A stretch of DNA of 64,000 nt from NCBI GenBank assembly GCA_900239685.1, contig OENT01000151.1, forward strand, positions 62,001 to 126,000. Reading direction: 5' to 3'. Below the pieces are notes generated by a model. The model saw only the letters and a program-made list of their open reading frames with translations. It ran no database searches and was not told where the DNA came from. The position numbers were made by a program, and so were the translations under genes. Numbering within the stretch: position 1 is the first letter of the stretch; the number at the start of each line of letters is the position of its first letter. This stretch comes from Rotaria macrura (taxonomy: Eukaryota > Rotifera > Eurotatoria > Philodinida > Philodinidae). Shown here in pieces: positions 1 to 12,237 of this stretch.

Positions 1-1
1 A

Positions 2-2775
2 TGGCATTCGGAACGTGGCAGTCGCCATTCAAATGTTCGTGCTAATTTACCATTAACGATAGCTCAACGCCAAGTACTTAATCGTTATATGAATTATCCA
101 ATAATTAAACCACCGACAACTAATCGCTTAAGACATCGATCACATCATTTACCAGTTACAGGAAAAATTCTAGAAAACACAGGAACAGCTCTGTCTACTC
201 TGAATGAACAACCATTAAGTACATCTTTTCATGGTCGAAGAAATAGTACATCGCTAAATATCGCTAGCAACACACATACACGTCCAAGTTTTTCAACACC
301 ATCATCCTTACCAACAGCAATCGCATCATCGTCGGTCGTTCATCCGAATATAATAAATCGACACTGTTGCTTAGGTGATACAGTCATACATAATAAATCT
401 AGAGAACATACAGAAAATGAAATCAATCCTGTAACTGAATCATCATTATCCGAAGTGGAACATAACAGTGATGACGATAGTAATGAACATAACCGAATAA
501 CAATTTTATCTAATCCATCAAATCAGCATCTAATGCTATCAACAGAATTACTATCCGAATGTACAATATGTTGCGAATTAAAACGCTTACAAAAACGTAC
601 ATGTTGCAATTTCTATGTTTGCTCAACATGTTTAACGATGTATGTCGAACAACAAATAAAGCAAGGTATCATTTGCATACAATGTCCAAATCAACAATGT
701 CATACATATATGCATCGTGATGAAATACACAAACGTTGTCTATCACCAGAAATACGGCATAAATTTACACGTTTCTTAATCGATAACAATCGTTCTATCA
801 ATATAAAAACATGTCCTAGATGCTCAAGTATACACGAAATCGGTATTTTGACAAAACAAAAATTTGATAAGAAAAATCGCTTGTACTCATTTCTATGAAT
901 ATTTTTCATCGTAGATCTTGAACTTTGTCGATCGATGAAACGAGCTCCGACTAAAGTTCAATGTGTTGAATGTAATCTAATATGGTGTTTTCAGTGCCAT
1001 TCACCGTGGCACGACGGCATACAATGTAAAGAATTTCGTCGCGGTGATCGAATGTTAAAAAAATGGGCACGAGAAGTTCATTACGGACAACATAATGCTC
1101 AACAATGTCCATCTTGCAAAGTAAAACTTTCGTTGAATACTCTAGAACACATTCATGAATTCTTTTTTGAAGGTTTACATACAACGAACAAAAGGATGCG
1201 ATCATATAGTTTGTCTTCGTTGTAAAACAGAATTTTGTTACAAATGCGGTGATCGTTTTCGAGATATAAAATATATAGGTTTGTATTGTAAATCTTCGTT
1301 CTGTTTAAAAGTACTTTTTAATATAGATTAAATTGAATCATATGAAATTATATTAGATATATATACTTGAAAGTTAAGGCAAAATGTTCGTATCGTATAT
1401 TCTGTCATTTCCGAGAGAAATATTCAATAGAAATAAATGTGATAGGTCAACTAACTCGTGCGTTCGCTTTCATTAGATTTGAAACAATTTGACTTGACCG
1501 GATTTAATGATTATCTATATTCTACAGATTTAATTTGTCTTGTTTTAAAGAGTATGTCAAACTGTAGAGCTTTATTTTTTTCCTAAAATCTTATTGTTTA
1601 TCCGGATAAAAAAGATAAAAAACTCAGTGCTTCAGAAAACTGACTGTCTGTCTATTTATAGAAGTGCTTATCTTTGATAATTCACAGAAAAAGAGCACTA
1701 CAGCTTCACATGCTCGTCGAAACAAGAAGAAGACCAAATAATTGTAATGAAGCTCTTTAGAACAATATAAGATTTATGACCATACAAGTATAGTTTTTTA
1801 AGCAGAACATAATTGAAATTATCAAAATTTTCGGTATGCTACAAGACACGAAAAACGATATAAAAAGCAAACAATCACTTCTTGCTTCGGCTAACTTTTT
1901 GAATACAGATTATTGAGTTTGTTTCTATTGTGTACTTAATACTATTAGTAATTATTTATAAGTGAGATTTGTCTTTGTATTTAGGCGATCATTATAGTGA
2001 ATTAAGTGTGCTTGGTTGCAAATATCGTTTTTATCCCGAAAATCCATTAAAACGTCGACTTATACGTGGCTCGATTCTCGGTGGAAAAATTTTAGCAGCA
2101 CCACTCGTTTTGTGTTTAGCAGTTGTAGCTGGTGCTGTCTGTGCTAGCATCGGATTTCCAGCTTATTGTTGTTTGATGCTTGTTCGACAGATTAAAGTAC
2201 AGATATTTTTCTTTTGATGTATGAATTTATCATCAATTTATTTCATTAGGCTAAACGACGAAAGCATCGTCATGCATCATTGAAAGAACCGGTTTTAATG
2301 AGTTGTAAGTTAAATGAATTTGTTTTTTTCTTAGTAATTTATTGTACGTTATTCTAGATAAAACACTAAATCATATGGTACCACAATTAATTCCACGTGA
2401 TCCAGTCAACATAAATGGTGTTAAAGCTGGATTCAATTGTATTACGACCAATGCTACAAATAGTATTAATGTTGAAATTGACCCGACGAATAATGCGCCT
2501 ATTGCTGTTTTCGATGGTAAACAAGTACTTTCATGCGTATTGTTACGTTTGATTTTATTATTGTTTTAGAATGTGATATTCATATTCCAACAAATCAAAA
2601 AGGTTTTTCTTTGTCAATAAACTCATTTATAGCACGGAAGGGAAACAAACTATTTTTTTTTCTTTCTTCTTAAGATGAGTTAATGACGATGCCAATAAGT
2701 TCATCATCACCTATGTTTCCTCGATTAATCTCCTATTCAAAATTACGCAGATCAATATCAAAGAAAAATGAATGA
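2..2775 (+). CDS. RNF217: RNF217-like RBR (RING-IBR-RING) E3 ubiquitin ligase, 5' partial
   Basis: Transfers ubiquitin through a RING/HECT-hybrid mechanism (family knowledge). Exons I infer: <2-842, 915-1120, 1173-1278, 1985-2196, 2250-2304, 2358-2516, 2570-2602, 2675-2775, giving at least 570 residues. The frame is open from base 2, so the start lies upstream of the window. Seen: a Ser/Thr/Asn-rich N-terminus; RING1 from about visible residue 187 (CTICCELK...); an IBR with CVECNLIWCFQCHSPWHDG; RING2 with CPSC...KGCDHIVCLRCKTEFCYKCG, whose Cys in GCDH is the expected catalytic cysteine. The next exon reads GDHYSELSVLGCKYR and then a hydrophobic membrane segment; this arrangement is what I recall for vertebrate RNF217 rather than RNF144 or RNF19. 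A 706-nt intron splits RING2 from the membrane part. The C-terminal tail (exons 5-8) is lineage-specific. First gene of a same-strand series with GTPBP3, SCO and TENT2. Confidence 0.8.
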
Positions 2776-3067
2776 AAAAGTTTCTCTCGTCCATCTGCAT
2801 TGTTTTTCTTTCGTTGTAATTTTAAGAGAACATTATTTTATTGTAACAGATAGTTTGTACATACGTATATATAACTTTTAACGAGTCAGTATTATTCTAG
2901 TCACCTGTCGTAGTTTTATTTTATGCAATTTGTTTCTTTTGATTCTTTGTTCTTAAAAACAAAAATAACAATATGTTCAGCTTTTGCTGTTGTATCATAT
3001 TATTATCATGTCTATTAATGAATATAAATATAAGTTCTTTTTGTTTTGTTTTCTATATATAACAAAG

Positions 3068-5908
3068 ATGCTTTTGAAACAGTTTCACATATATAAGAAT
3101 TTATCTATTCGTCGTTGCTCATCATCGTTAACAACAATATTTGCTTTGGCAACTGGTTATCAATTACGTAGTGGTGTAGCTGTTATACGCGTATCTGGTT
3201 CATTAGCAACACAGTCACTGTTGAAATTAACACGAGAGACAACAATCGAGAATTTGAAGCCAAAACAATTATATTTAAAGAAGATTTATAATAATAAAAC
3301 AAATGACTTGATCGATCAATGTATGACTGTTTGGTTTAAAGGTAGAAATGTTCTATGTGTAAGTTTCCGAAACTTTGCATTACTTCGATATTTACAGGAC
3401 CGAAAAGTTTCACAGGAGAAGACGTTGTTGAATTGTAAGTATGCAAGAGAAAACAACGATATTGATTGAATTATTTTCTTTTTCCTAAATTTTAGTCATA
3501 TTCATGGATCTAAAGCTATTGCAAGTGCAATATTCTCCATGCTTAGTGCACTGCCAAATTATCGTTTAGCTGAACCGGGTGAATTTAGTAAAAGGTAATG
3601 AATATTTTTCTTTGCATAAATTTAATGTGAAAACTTATGGTTTAGTTCAAGATTTATTTAGAGCTTATTTAAACGGTCGTTTGGATTTGACAGAAGCTGA
3701 AGGTTTAATTGACTTAATAAATGCACAAACTGAACAACAACGTAAACAATCATTATATCAAATGCAAGGTTCATTAAAAGAACTTTATGAACATTGGAGA
3801 ATAGATTTAGTTCAAGTAGAATAATACATGATAGAATTGAAACAAAATGTTTTTATTTCATTTCCTTTATAACAACAGTCTTTAGCACATGCTGAAGCTT
3901 ACATTGATTTTCACGAAGATCAACATATTGAAAATGATATTTTGTCAGATGGTATAAAAGAATAAATTTAAATCGGTGAATAGTATAGTTATTATTTCTC
4001 TTATATTTCTTAGTTTCAAGTAAAGTCAAAATAACTTATGATGCTATTTCATCACATTTACAAGATCGTCGCCGTGGAGAAATTTTACGTGATGGCTGTC
4101 GAATAGCAATTCTCGGTGCACCCAATGCTGGAAAAGTAAAAGAAGTTCGATGTTAAAAGAAAATTCTTAAGTTTCAATATTATTTTAGAGTTCATTACTG
4201 AATATTTTGAGTACGTATTTCATTTTCGTCTTACTTTTTTTTTGTTTAATTTGATAGTTCGAAGAAAAGCTTTGTATAAAATGTTCTGTATGTTAATCCA
4301 GTTGATTCGAGGTTGAAGTTTATAGACAGATAAAACAAGACTAAAAGTCTAATCGAAATTAAAACTAGAATTTTGTTTATCTTTAACGAGCAAAAACGAT
4401 GATTATCGATAGATATATATTTCTCAATGAATCATTCGAAACGCCAAAAGTCATGAACAATATTTTCGCTGCATATTTTGATCGTTTTGACTATGTAGTA
4501 AAATTTCGTTTACTGACTTAATCACAATAGATAGAATGTATGTTCTTACATAGGAAAAATTCCATGTGAACTCAGTTCTGAAATTTAGTTTAAAGTGAAC
4601 TTCTTGTTAGGATTGTTTTCATAATTTAGAGTGAAAAAGAACGAATAGCGTCTATTTTCAAACAACCATTCGAATGAAATTCCTAAGACGAAAAACATTT
4701 TTCGTCTGAATATCGCAAAAAAAAGAAAACATATCTGGTTGAAAATATTATGATTCTATTAGTAGGCGGTAATTCAACAAAAACAAATGGTACATTGAAA
4801 GAATTTTATGCGAGTCTTCATGTCTACTGATGTCAAGCACGATAAATCACTGAAAAACCTAGTGTAGTACAGTTGTATTATCAAATTTGAAAGTAATAAT
4901 GAAAAATATCCATTTGGAAATGTTTTTACTGACCGTAGAAAACATCAATTATAAAATTCTCTCATATATTTTTGAACTAGAAAATGAATCGGTTTTTATT
5001 CTGTCTAAACGCAACCCGGAATCTTTTTTTCAATGCATGATAGTCACATCGAATAGTGAAAGAATACTTTGATAGAACTTTTATTTCACTCATTTTAGCA
5101 CAGAAACCTACAGCTATTGTTTCGCCTATTGCTGGTACGACACGTGATGTTATTGAATCAACAATTGATCTTGGTGGATATCCAATAGTGCTTTGTGATA
5201 CAGCTGGCTTGAGAATAACGAATGATCCCATCGAAAATGAAGGTGTTATTAGAGCTTTCAATCGGTTAATTGATTTAAAAACAAAAGTATTTTTCCCTAA
5301 AAAAATATAACTTCTTTCTTTATATTTCCAGAGCGAATACATGTGATCTACTCATTGTAGTTATTGATATTAGTACACTGTCAATGCATGAAAATTTAAC
5401 TGAACAAATTAATAGACACGTATCGAATTTATTTACAATAAAATCATCTTCGTTCGATTCGATAACTAAATTAATTCTACTTAATAAAATTGATTTAATC
5501 AATGAGAATATTCTATTAAAATTGAATGAATCAAATGGCAATATCATACCTGTTTCGTGTATATCAGGTGTTAATATTCAAGAATTTCTTGGGAAATTAA
5601 CTAATTGTATTGCTGAAAAGTAAATTATTCTTAATATTAGTTTTTCCCATCGATAGTTTTCATTGACTAGATGTTCTGAACCATCGTTTCAAGTACCATA
5701 TTTAACTAATGAACGTCATCGAATATATTTAATGCGAACAATTGAAGATTTATCAATGTTTTTAACGTTAATTGGTAACACCAACGATCTTGTGCTAGCC
5801 GTTGAACATATTCGTCTCGCTATTCGATCGCTTGGAACAATTACTGGTGTTGTTTACACCGAAGAATTACTTGATGTTATATTTCGTGATTTTTGTATTG
5901 GAAAATAA
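3068..5908 (+). CDS. GTPBP3: Mitochondrial tRNA modification GTPase GTPBP3 (MnmE/TrmE family)
   Basis: With MTO1 it makes the taurinomethyl modification of wobble uridine in mitochondrial tRNAs (family knowledge). Ten exons: 3068-3341, 3398-3434, 3496-3594, 3662-3815, 3879-3951, 4014-4135, 4189-4210, 5099-5264, 5332-5619, 5671-5908, giving 490 aa, close to the human length. The start was chosen at 3068, where a basic, Ser-rich presequence ([16 protein letters not shown]) looks like a mitochondrial targeting peptide. Seen: TrmE N-domain ([28 protein letters not shown]); helical domain ([17 protein letters not shown]); G1 GAPNAGKSS split across the 4135/4189 junction; G2 GTTRDV; G3 DTAG; G4 LNKID; and the diagnostic C-terminal FCIGK (CxGK). 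Exon 7 is only 22 nt and is followed by an 889-nt intron. The stop overlaps an AATAAA-like signal, 109 nt before the SCO start. Confidence 0.93.
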
Positions 5909-5977
5909 ATCTCCAAAGAGAGCAATATACTTTTTTTGAGATAATACGCTCATTTTTTTCATTGTTGAATTTTTTGC

Positions 5978-5991
5978 ATGTTTTATTTTAG
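5978..5991 (+). other. 3' splice site in the SCO leader (candidate trans-splice acceptor)
   Basis: A T-rich tract ends in TTTTAG at 5991, 25 nt before the SCO start codon. There is no room for a cis-donor exon, because GTPBP3 coding ends at 5908. This fits spliced-leader addition to a downstream gene of a polycistron; it is inferred, with no transcript evidence. Confidence 0.5.
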
Positions 5992-6016
5992 TTAATAGAA
6001 AAAGAGAATAAGCATT

Positions 6017-8154
6017 ATGTCGATTATTTCTCATTTATTATCGATAAGAACATCATCGTGTTTAACAAGAAATCTTATGCGTACAACTAGTTTATTGACA
6101 CAGAATCGTTCGATATCATCAACATTGCCATCATATAATAAAACTGATACTAAAAGTACTACTTTACCACAAGAATTACCATTATCTGAAAAGAAAAAGC
6201 GACGATTCAATATTTCATGGAAAAGTAAGTCATAGCAATATTTAAGGTATCGAAATATAATTGAGTAATTTCAATAGGGACTTGAAATTATATTTGCTTA
6301 TCTTTCTCTTTTCTCATAAAAGATCATTTAAATAAAAATCAACTATACAATTCTATTATTCATTCAGTCATTATTCTACTAGTTAGTTTAGAACTTGAAT
6401 CAAATGTATAAAAATAATGAAATTACTTCATTTACTTTTTAAAAGAAGAATCTACTTGTAGGTCATGTTTCACATAGTAGACTAGAGACGAAGTTTGTTC
6501 TCAATCTATCCAATGATAAGTTTCAATTCTTCATAGATCAATACGTCGAATATCACATAAAATCGATTGATACGAATAGAGAAAAATTTCAAAATATATC
6601 GTTAAATTTTTTTTCATCTATATACTGGTAGTATCCTATGCTGTGTTGATCACGTGCATATTCCAAACAATGCTACGCGTGAGAACGACCATCTCCGTTT
6701 TTTTTTTGTTATATAAGACACAATGATTTTCAAGTCAGTTACTTGTCATAAAATATTCATGAAATGAATAATATCTTATCGACGTCCTATTACATGTAGA
6801 CATGTATTTAGGGTCCTGCACTGGAACAAAAAATCGTTTCTGTTCCCGGTGAAAGAACTTTGCATCCCTCCATCATTTTCAATGCTAAAAGGTTTTTCAA
6901 TAATAATTTTTGTACAAAAATGTTTGCTCTTCCAGTTTATATACTGAGAAATTTCGAATAGCTCTTAACTCCCAGATCGTAAGGTTAACAAAAAGTTCGG
7001 GAAAATAATTTTCCCAAATGTGTTGCCGACTAAATGGGCTAGCAGTCAAGAAGTATTCTTAACTTCTAAGTATATTACCTGAAGGAGCAAACATTTTTGT
7101 ACAAAACTCACTATCGAAAAACCTTTTAGCATTGAAAACGACGGAAAGATGCAAAGTTCTTTCACCGGGAATAGAAGCGATTTTTTGTTCCCGCGCAGGA
7201 CCCTACATGTATTCCACAGGCATGATACCACTGTTTCTCTTCTCATAATTTAATCTTAAGTTTTTCAATAAAAGTCTGTTAGAAACGATCTGTCTTTTTC
7301 TTGGATTTCTCAAAATTCTTTAAAAAAAGCAGAAGACCAAAAATCACGTTATTTTATACGTGAGAAGAGACGAAGATATTCTAGAAGTTTTATCTTTTAA
7401 TAACAGCAAAAAAGATCTTGATCGTAGTTGAGATTAAAAGTAGTCGGTTGTAATTCTGTTGTGTATATTTCTCAATCCAATTGAAGATGATAAGCAGTAG
7501 AATATTGCTTGTGTATTCACTTTCTTCTTAGCTGTAACTGTAACTTTTGTTGGCGCTGCTTCATTGATGGGTTTCATTTATTATCTTGATCAACGTAAAG
7601 TAAAAAATCGTCGACAACTTCAACGTGCAGCTGTTGGCAAAATGGCTATCGGTGGTCCTTTTTCGTTAATAACACATGAAAAAAAACCCATTACAGACAA
7701 AGATTTTCAGGGTCAATGGTTATTGATTTACTTTGGTTTTACTCATTGTCCAGATATATGTCCTGAAGAATTAGAGAAATTAGCTGAAGTAACAGAAATT
7801 CTCAACAAAAAAAAGAACAAACAAAAGTATCCATTTCAACCAGTTTTTGTATCTGTTGATCCAGAACGTGATACACCTGAATTAGTATCTCAATATATTA
7901 AAGATTATTCACCGCATTTCATTGGTTTAACAGGAACTCGTGATCAGGTTGCTGATATGTGTAAACATTATCGAGTCTATTTTAGCCAAGGACCAAAAGT
8001 TGGTGATGATTATATTGTTGATCATGCTATAATTATGTACTTAATCAATCCAAATGGTGACTTTGTTGATTATTATGGTAGAAATAAGAATGCAAAAGAA
8101 GTAGCTACTGCTGTTGAGCAACATATGAATGCCTTTAAAGAAACGAATAAATAA
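6017..8154 (+). CDS. SCO1: SCO1/SCO2-type mitochondrial copper chaperone
   Basis: Delivers copper to the CuA site of cytochrome c oxidase subunit II in the intermembrane space (family knowledge). Two exons: 6017-6224 and 7532-8154, giving 276 aa. Seen: a Ser/Thr/Arg-rich mitochondrial presequence; the matrix-side ISWK; one membrane segment at the start of exon 2 (TVTVTFVGAASLMGFIYYL); then a thioredoxin-like domain with YFGFTHCPDICPEELEK, where the CxxxC copper ligands are visible; VSVDPERDTPE; and DYIVDHAIIMYL, which carries the third ligand, His. Both SCO1 and SCO2 have these motifs; I lean to SCO1 but invertebrates often have one gene. The single 1307-nt intron hosts a terminal-inverted-repeat element (6811-7203). 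An AG 3' splice site (5990-5991) lies 25 nt before the ATG, and the preceding gene ends only 109 nt upstream. Confidence 0.93.
6811..7203. mobile_element. MITE-like foldback element with ~130-bp terminal inverted repeats, TA target duplication
   Basis: The left arm starts GGGTCCTGC at 6811. The right arm ends with its reverse complement at 7203. The arms match at roughly 85-90% by eye over about 130 bp (6811-6940 against about 7075-7203), then fade. TA dinucleotides flank both ends (6809-6810 and 7204-7205), the signature of Tc1/mariner-type insertion. No transposase coding sequence is present, so this is a non-autonomous copy. It lies in the SCO intron, well away from both splice sites. Confidence 0.85.
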
Positions 8155-8204
8155 CATCCCGAAAAAAAAATAAATAGAAGTACGAACGTGAATTTACATG
8201 TTCT

Positions 8205-8218
8205 TAGATTTCTTTTAG
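8205..8218 (+). other. 3' splice site in the TENT2 leader (candidate trans-splice acceptor)
   Basis: A pyrimidine tract ends in TTTTAG at 8218, 15 nt before the TENT2 ATG. The SCO stop is at 8154 and its likely AATAAA signal is near 8169-8174. The whole gap is 79 nt, too short for an independent promoter plus a 5' exon. Confidence 0.5.
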
Positions 8219-8233
8219 ATAGCTTACATTAGA

Positions 8234-11200
8234 ATGTCATCGATGCGCGATAAACGAAGAGTTAGTTTCGGATTCAAACCGACGAATCATCAAAGAAATA
8301 GTTTAAAATTAACACCGAAAGAATTTCAAAATTATGATGATGAGCAGTACATTGATTTTAGTAGTCAACAAAATTCATCGAAAAGTAGAAAACGATCACG
8401 AGAGTAAGTGAAGATAATGTAATCCATTTAACTGAACATGTTTCATTTATTTTCAATAGAACACAAAGTCCAAAATTTAATAAATCAAAAAAATTAAAAC
8501 AAGATACTAGTGATAGTTATTCCAATTCTGCTGATTGTCATATGGTGAGTTGTCCTCTGATTAATCGGTTGGCTGTCATAATGTCGAAAAGAAAAATGTC
8601 GAAAAAATAATATTGACACGAAACATTGTCAATTCATATTTTAGAGAGTTGGACATACATAGTGCATGTTTTATTGCCTGAGATTAAGTTGAAATTTTAA
8701 CAGCGAAAAACATTTTATAAAAAAATAAAAAATAAAAGATGTTATTTTTTCACGAACTGCACGAACCTCAAGTTTTTCTTTTTCTGGAAGATGACTATCA
8801 TTGCCAACAGTTTTCATCAATGCATTAGTTGAATGCGTATGAACTTTAGGTGCACAATCATTAATAGTGCATATCCAATACTTTGTAGTTGTTGTTGCTT
8901 TATTCAACTTAAAAGTATATTCATCGCCAACTGGTAGAGGTATTTCTTTATTTGATTTTATAAATGAAATAGCTGGATATTTTGCTTGGGTTTCACTAGT
9001 TAAAATTACGGAAGCTTCATTCATGACTTTACAACTTTAGTTATACAATAATTCTTCGTTCAACTCTTTTATCAATAGTTAGTCATCCCTATCAATACTG
9101 GCTAAAATTCTACACTAGTAAAATCATTAGGGAAAAACAATGAACTAAATGTGATTAGAATCGCCGTATACTAGAAACATGATTATTTTTTTATGTTTCC
9201 CTTTCGACATTTTTTCTTTTGATATTTTTCCAGCACACCGTATAATCGTTCTAATATAGAAGTAAACTTGGATGTCTTGAAATAATGTTACCGTGCATTT
9301 TCTGGGTATCACAGTAAGTGAAGAAACCATCGATGATAACAGCCAGAGACAACTAATTGCATTTTCTCTTGTAAACATACATACAGATATATAACATCAA
9401 TTGATATAATAAAAATTTTATTCTTACGGCGGAAAGTCTTGACAGCACTGTTTTTGTTTTTCTTTAGTTTTAATTTTCTTCGTTTTTTTAGCTAACAGAT
9501 GAAATTTTAAATCATTATATGAAAGCGAAACAACTTGAAACTACAGTGACACTAAAATGGAAACTTTGTGAAGATCTTTTTTCGATGTTCATAGGAATTG
9601 TTCCGAGTAAAATTTCAATAATAAAAGGAATTCTTTGTCTCAAAATTGTTCAATCCATTCAGATTTGGGTGTGTATTTAGTTGGATCGAGTGCAAATGGA
9701 TTTGCAACAGAAGACACCGATGCTGATATATGCATTGTGATTTCACCGTATCCTGTAAGAATATTGAAAATATCAATAAAATTAAAAGTAATATATTTTT
9801 TTCTTTTTTTTTCTACTCTGTTAGATTGATCAAAAGCGTGAAGCAGTAAAATTTCTTGAAATAGTACGACGTGCTTTACGAAAAAAAATTTGTAAGTATG
9901 GTTTCACCTCTATTCTTCTTAGTATCGTCGGTCTAATGAAATTTTCTATGATTCATAGTTTCTGGTGGATGTGATTTAATACGTGCCCGTGTGCCAATTC
10001 TTCGATTTACTGATTATGCAACGTAGGACCATTTTTTTTAAATTGATGATAGGAAGAAAATTTGTCTTGTTTTCTTTTTAGTCGATTAAAATGTGATGTC
10101 AACATTAATAATATCACCGGCATTCGAAATACAGATTTACTACGATTTTATGCTGAAACAGATTCACGAGTAGCACCGCTTGGTTGGTTTAAATGCTTTT
10201 ATTTATTTTTCTTGATAATTTCAAGAAACTAGTTGGAGCGTAATAAGTGTTTTAAATCATACTTGAAACTTGTTTTACAAAATATTTGAAATCCATTTGC
10301 TCAAGATGACGATTCATTATCAAATGGTTAACAATATTCATGTATTCTAACACTCATTTTTACACATACTTAGCGAAGAGAAAATCTCGGTGACTTTAGA
10401 AATCATTATTTTCAATGGAAAGGCATACTACTATCTTGTCCGTTCACTTTCCCATTCCTCTTTACAAATTTCCATGCGTATTGTCGTCTATGTATTGTAT
10501 TCATTTCAATAATCATTTAGCATATAATCCAAAACAGAAGATCACCTCAGTGTATTTTTGCTCTCATTGAATAAACGAGGTTCTCTTACAGGATAAATTG
10601 AAAAGAATGAATCTATTTCTCAACGATAGTAAGATCTACGGAGGAAAATATTTCTTTTTCGTCTTCTTTTTGTTTCTGGAAGTGACTGAAATATCTACTT
10701 TGTTTGTTTTCGATTGAACTAAGTTACATGACTGTTTTACTTACCCAATCATAGAAAAACATGGATTTTTCGAAAGTTTTCTATGAACAGAGTTTTGATA
10801 TTGTTGTCATCAGTGTATTTCAGAAAATGGCAATGAAAGAGAACTGTTGAAATTCTTATGTTAGAAGATGTCTCGTGAACATTTTCATTTGGAATTCGAA
10901 CTAATCGTATATGATAATTTGTTCGTTTTTGTTTTCTATCTATAGTCTTAACACTCAAAACATGGGCAAAATTTCACAATGTATGACTAGAAAATAGTGC
11001 ATCGTTTTTTTTTCAAATATAAATATTCTTTTATTTGTTAGATTAATGATGCCAGCCAGAAAACATTATCCAGTTATTCTCTCACACTGATGTGTCTCTT
11101 CTATTTACAAAGTAGTTTACTTTTGAGAGTCGAATTCTTGTATCTTGTTTTTTCAAACTTTTCCATTACTTTAGCTGTTGCTCAACCATCCGTTGTACCT

Positions 11201-11825
11201 GTTTGGCAATCAATCTTACCAGTATGTTGCATAGAAGTGTTTGAAAATTTTCGTTTTGTCTTTTTTGATTCGAAAATTCATTCTCTTTTTGTTTTTCACC
11301 ACTTCAAGGATCGTTTTGATCTAAATATTCCTGTTTCACAATTAAAACGTAATGATGAACCAAAATTGATATGGCGATCTGATAATCGTCAAACACTTGG
11401 CGAACTATTAATCGGATTTCTTAAATTTTTTGCTAAAGATTTCCGGTAAACAAAAACGAACTTTCAAATATTAATCTATTCACTTGTTTCTCATTTAAAA
11501 TCATTTGTAGGTTTGATAAACATGCCATCAGTATTCGAATGGGTAGCTTAATTGACAAGGAGGATTTTTTGGATTATGACTCGACAAATTATGGACATGC
11601 TCTATTAGCTATCGAAGGTAATACCCTTGAAGCCTAAAATTAATCATTGCCATTTATCATTTATTTTTTCCGTTTTTTTCAGAACCGTTTGATTTAACCA
11701 ACACTGCTCGATCTGTATATGACGACGATGAATTCGAACGTATAGTTCGTGTATTTCGTCGAAGTTATTATACTATTGAGAAAACGAAATCACTTTCTTC
11801 GATCATTACCGAACAATACGAATAA
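8234..11825 (+). CDS. TENT2: GLD2-type cytoplasmic poly(A) RNA polymerase (TENT2/PAPD4)
   Basis: Extends or restores poly(A) tails on cytoplasmic mRNAs and some miRNAs (family knowledge). Thirteen exons: 8234-8403, 8460-8544, 9492-9606, 9663-9754, 9825-9891, 9959-10022, 10082-10182, 10946-10980, 11042-11111, 11175-11221, 11309-11445, 11511-11617, 11683-11825, giving 410 aa. Seen: a Lys/Arg/Ser-rich N-terminus (nuclear-signal-like SRKRSRE, KKLKQD); nucleotidyltransferase motif LVGSSANGFATEDTDADIC with the first two catalytic Asp (DAD); ARVPILRFTD; KCDVNINN with the third Asp; the central domain (LKTWAKFHNINDASQKTLSS); and the PAP-associated domain ending in EEPFDLTNTARSVYDD, which is characteristic of GLD2. 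The 947-nt intron 2 contains an antisense FLYWCH fragment (8671-9024). The first two exons join in frame but have no recognisable domain. Starts 79 nt after SCO. Confidence 0.9.
8671..9024 (-). CDS. FLYWCH-type zinc finger protein fragment, nested antisense in a TENT2 intron
   Basis: A 117-codon open frame lies wholly inside TENT2 intron 2, on the opposite strand. Seen: FKLNKATTTTKYWICTINDC followed by KVHTHS, matching the FLYWCH pattern (aromatic - YWxC - C - HxH), then GNDSHLPEKEKLEVRAVREK, the usual continuation of these domains. FLYWCH domains often accompany MULE-type transposases and are numerous in rotifers (family knowledge). No transposase follows; the tail after REK is hydrophobic and AT-rich and looks like run-on. 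It may be a small expressed gene, the first exon of something longer, or a dead fragment. No promoter seen. Confidence 0.55.
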   Translation of the reverse strand: MNEASVILTSETQAKYPAISFIKSNKEIPLPVGDEYTFKLNKATTTTKYWICTINDCAPKVHTHSTNALMKTVGNDSHLPEKEKLEVRAVREKITSFIFYFFIKCFSLLKFQLNLRQ

Positions 11826-12237
11826 AACATGCTTTTTTTTGCTTTTGTTATAATGTCTCGCTCAGGAGTGCGTTCTTTTTCGAAAAACATGAAGTTCTTA
11901 CGAAATTAATTTTTGTTTTTACTTTTCGTACTAATCATGATTATTGATTTATTATGAGAACATACATTATAAGGAAGCAACGAACGAGCAATTGAGAGAA
12001 AAAGAAGGAACAACAAGATACAAAATTTTGTTCAGATAAAGATTGAAAAAAAAGAATGAAATATTTAAACACTGAATCACATCACAGAAAACAGCACTGT
12101 TAGGATTACAATAAATTGGACAAACCCCGTCAAAATAAGAATAATTAAAAAACAACTCATACAAACGGAAATATGTGCACGGCACAAAACACGAACGATG
12201 CACACATACTTATTAATAAGCTAATTTCTATCAATAT
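11826..12237. other. Convergent 3' ends of TENT2 and the receptor kinase
   Basis: 412 nt between two convergent stop codons. It presumably holds both 3' UTRs and polyadenylation signals; there is no further coding sequence. Confidence 0.6.

Noticed and set aside
9607..9662. Frameshift in TENT2 before the nucleotidyltransferase motif
   Set aside because: A 56-nt GT...AG intron explains the frame change and restores the expected sequence.
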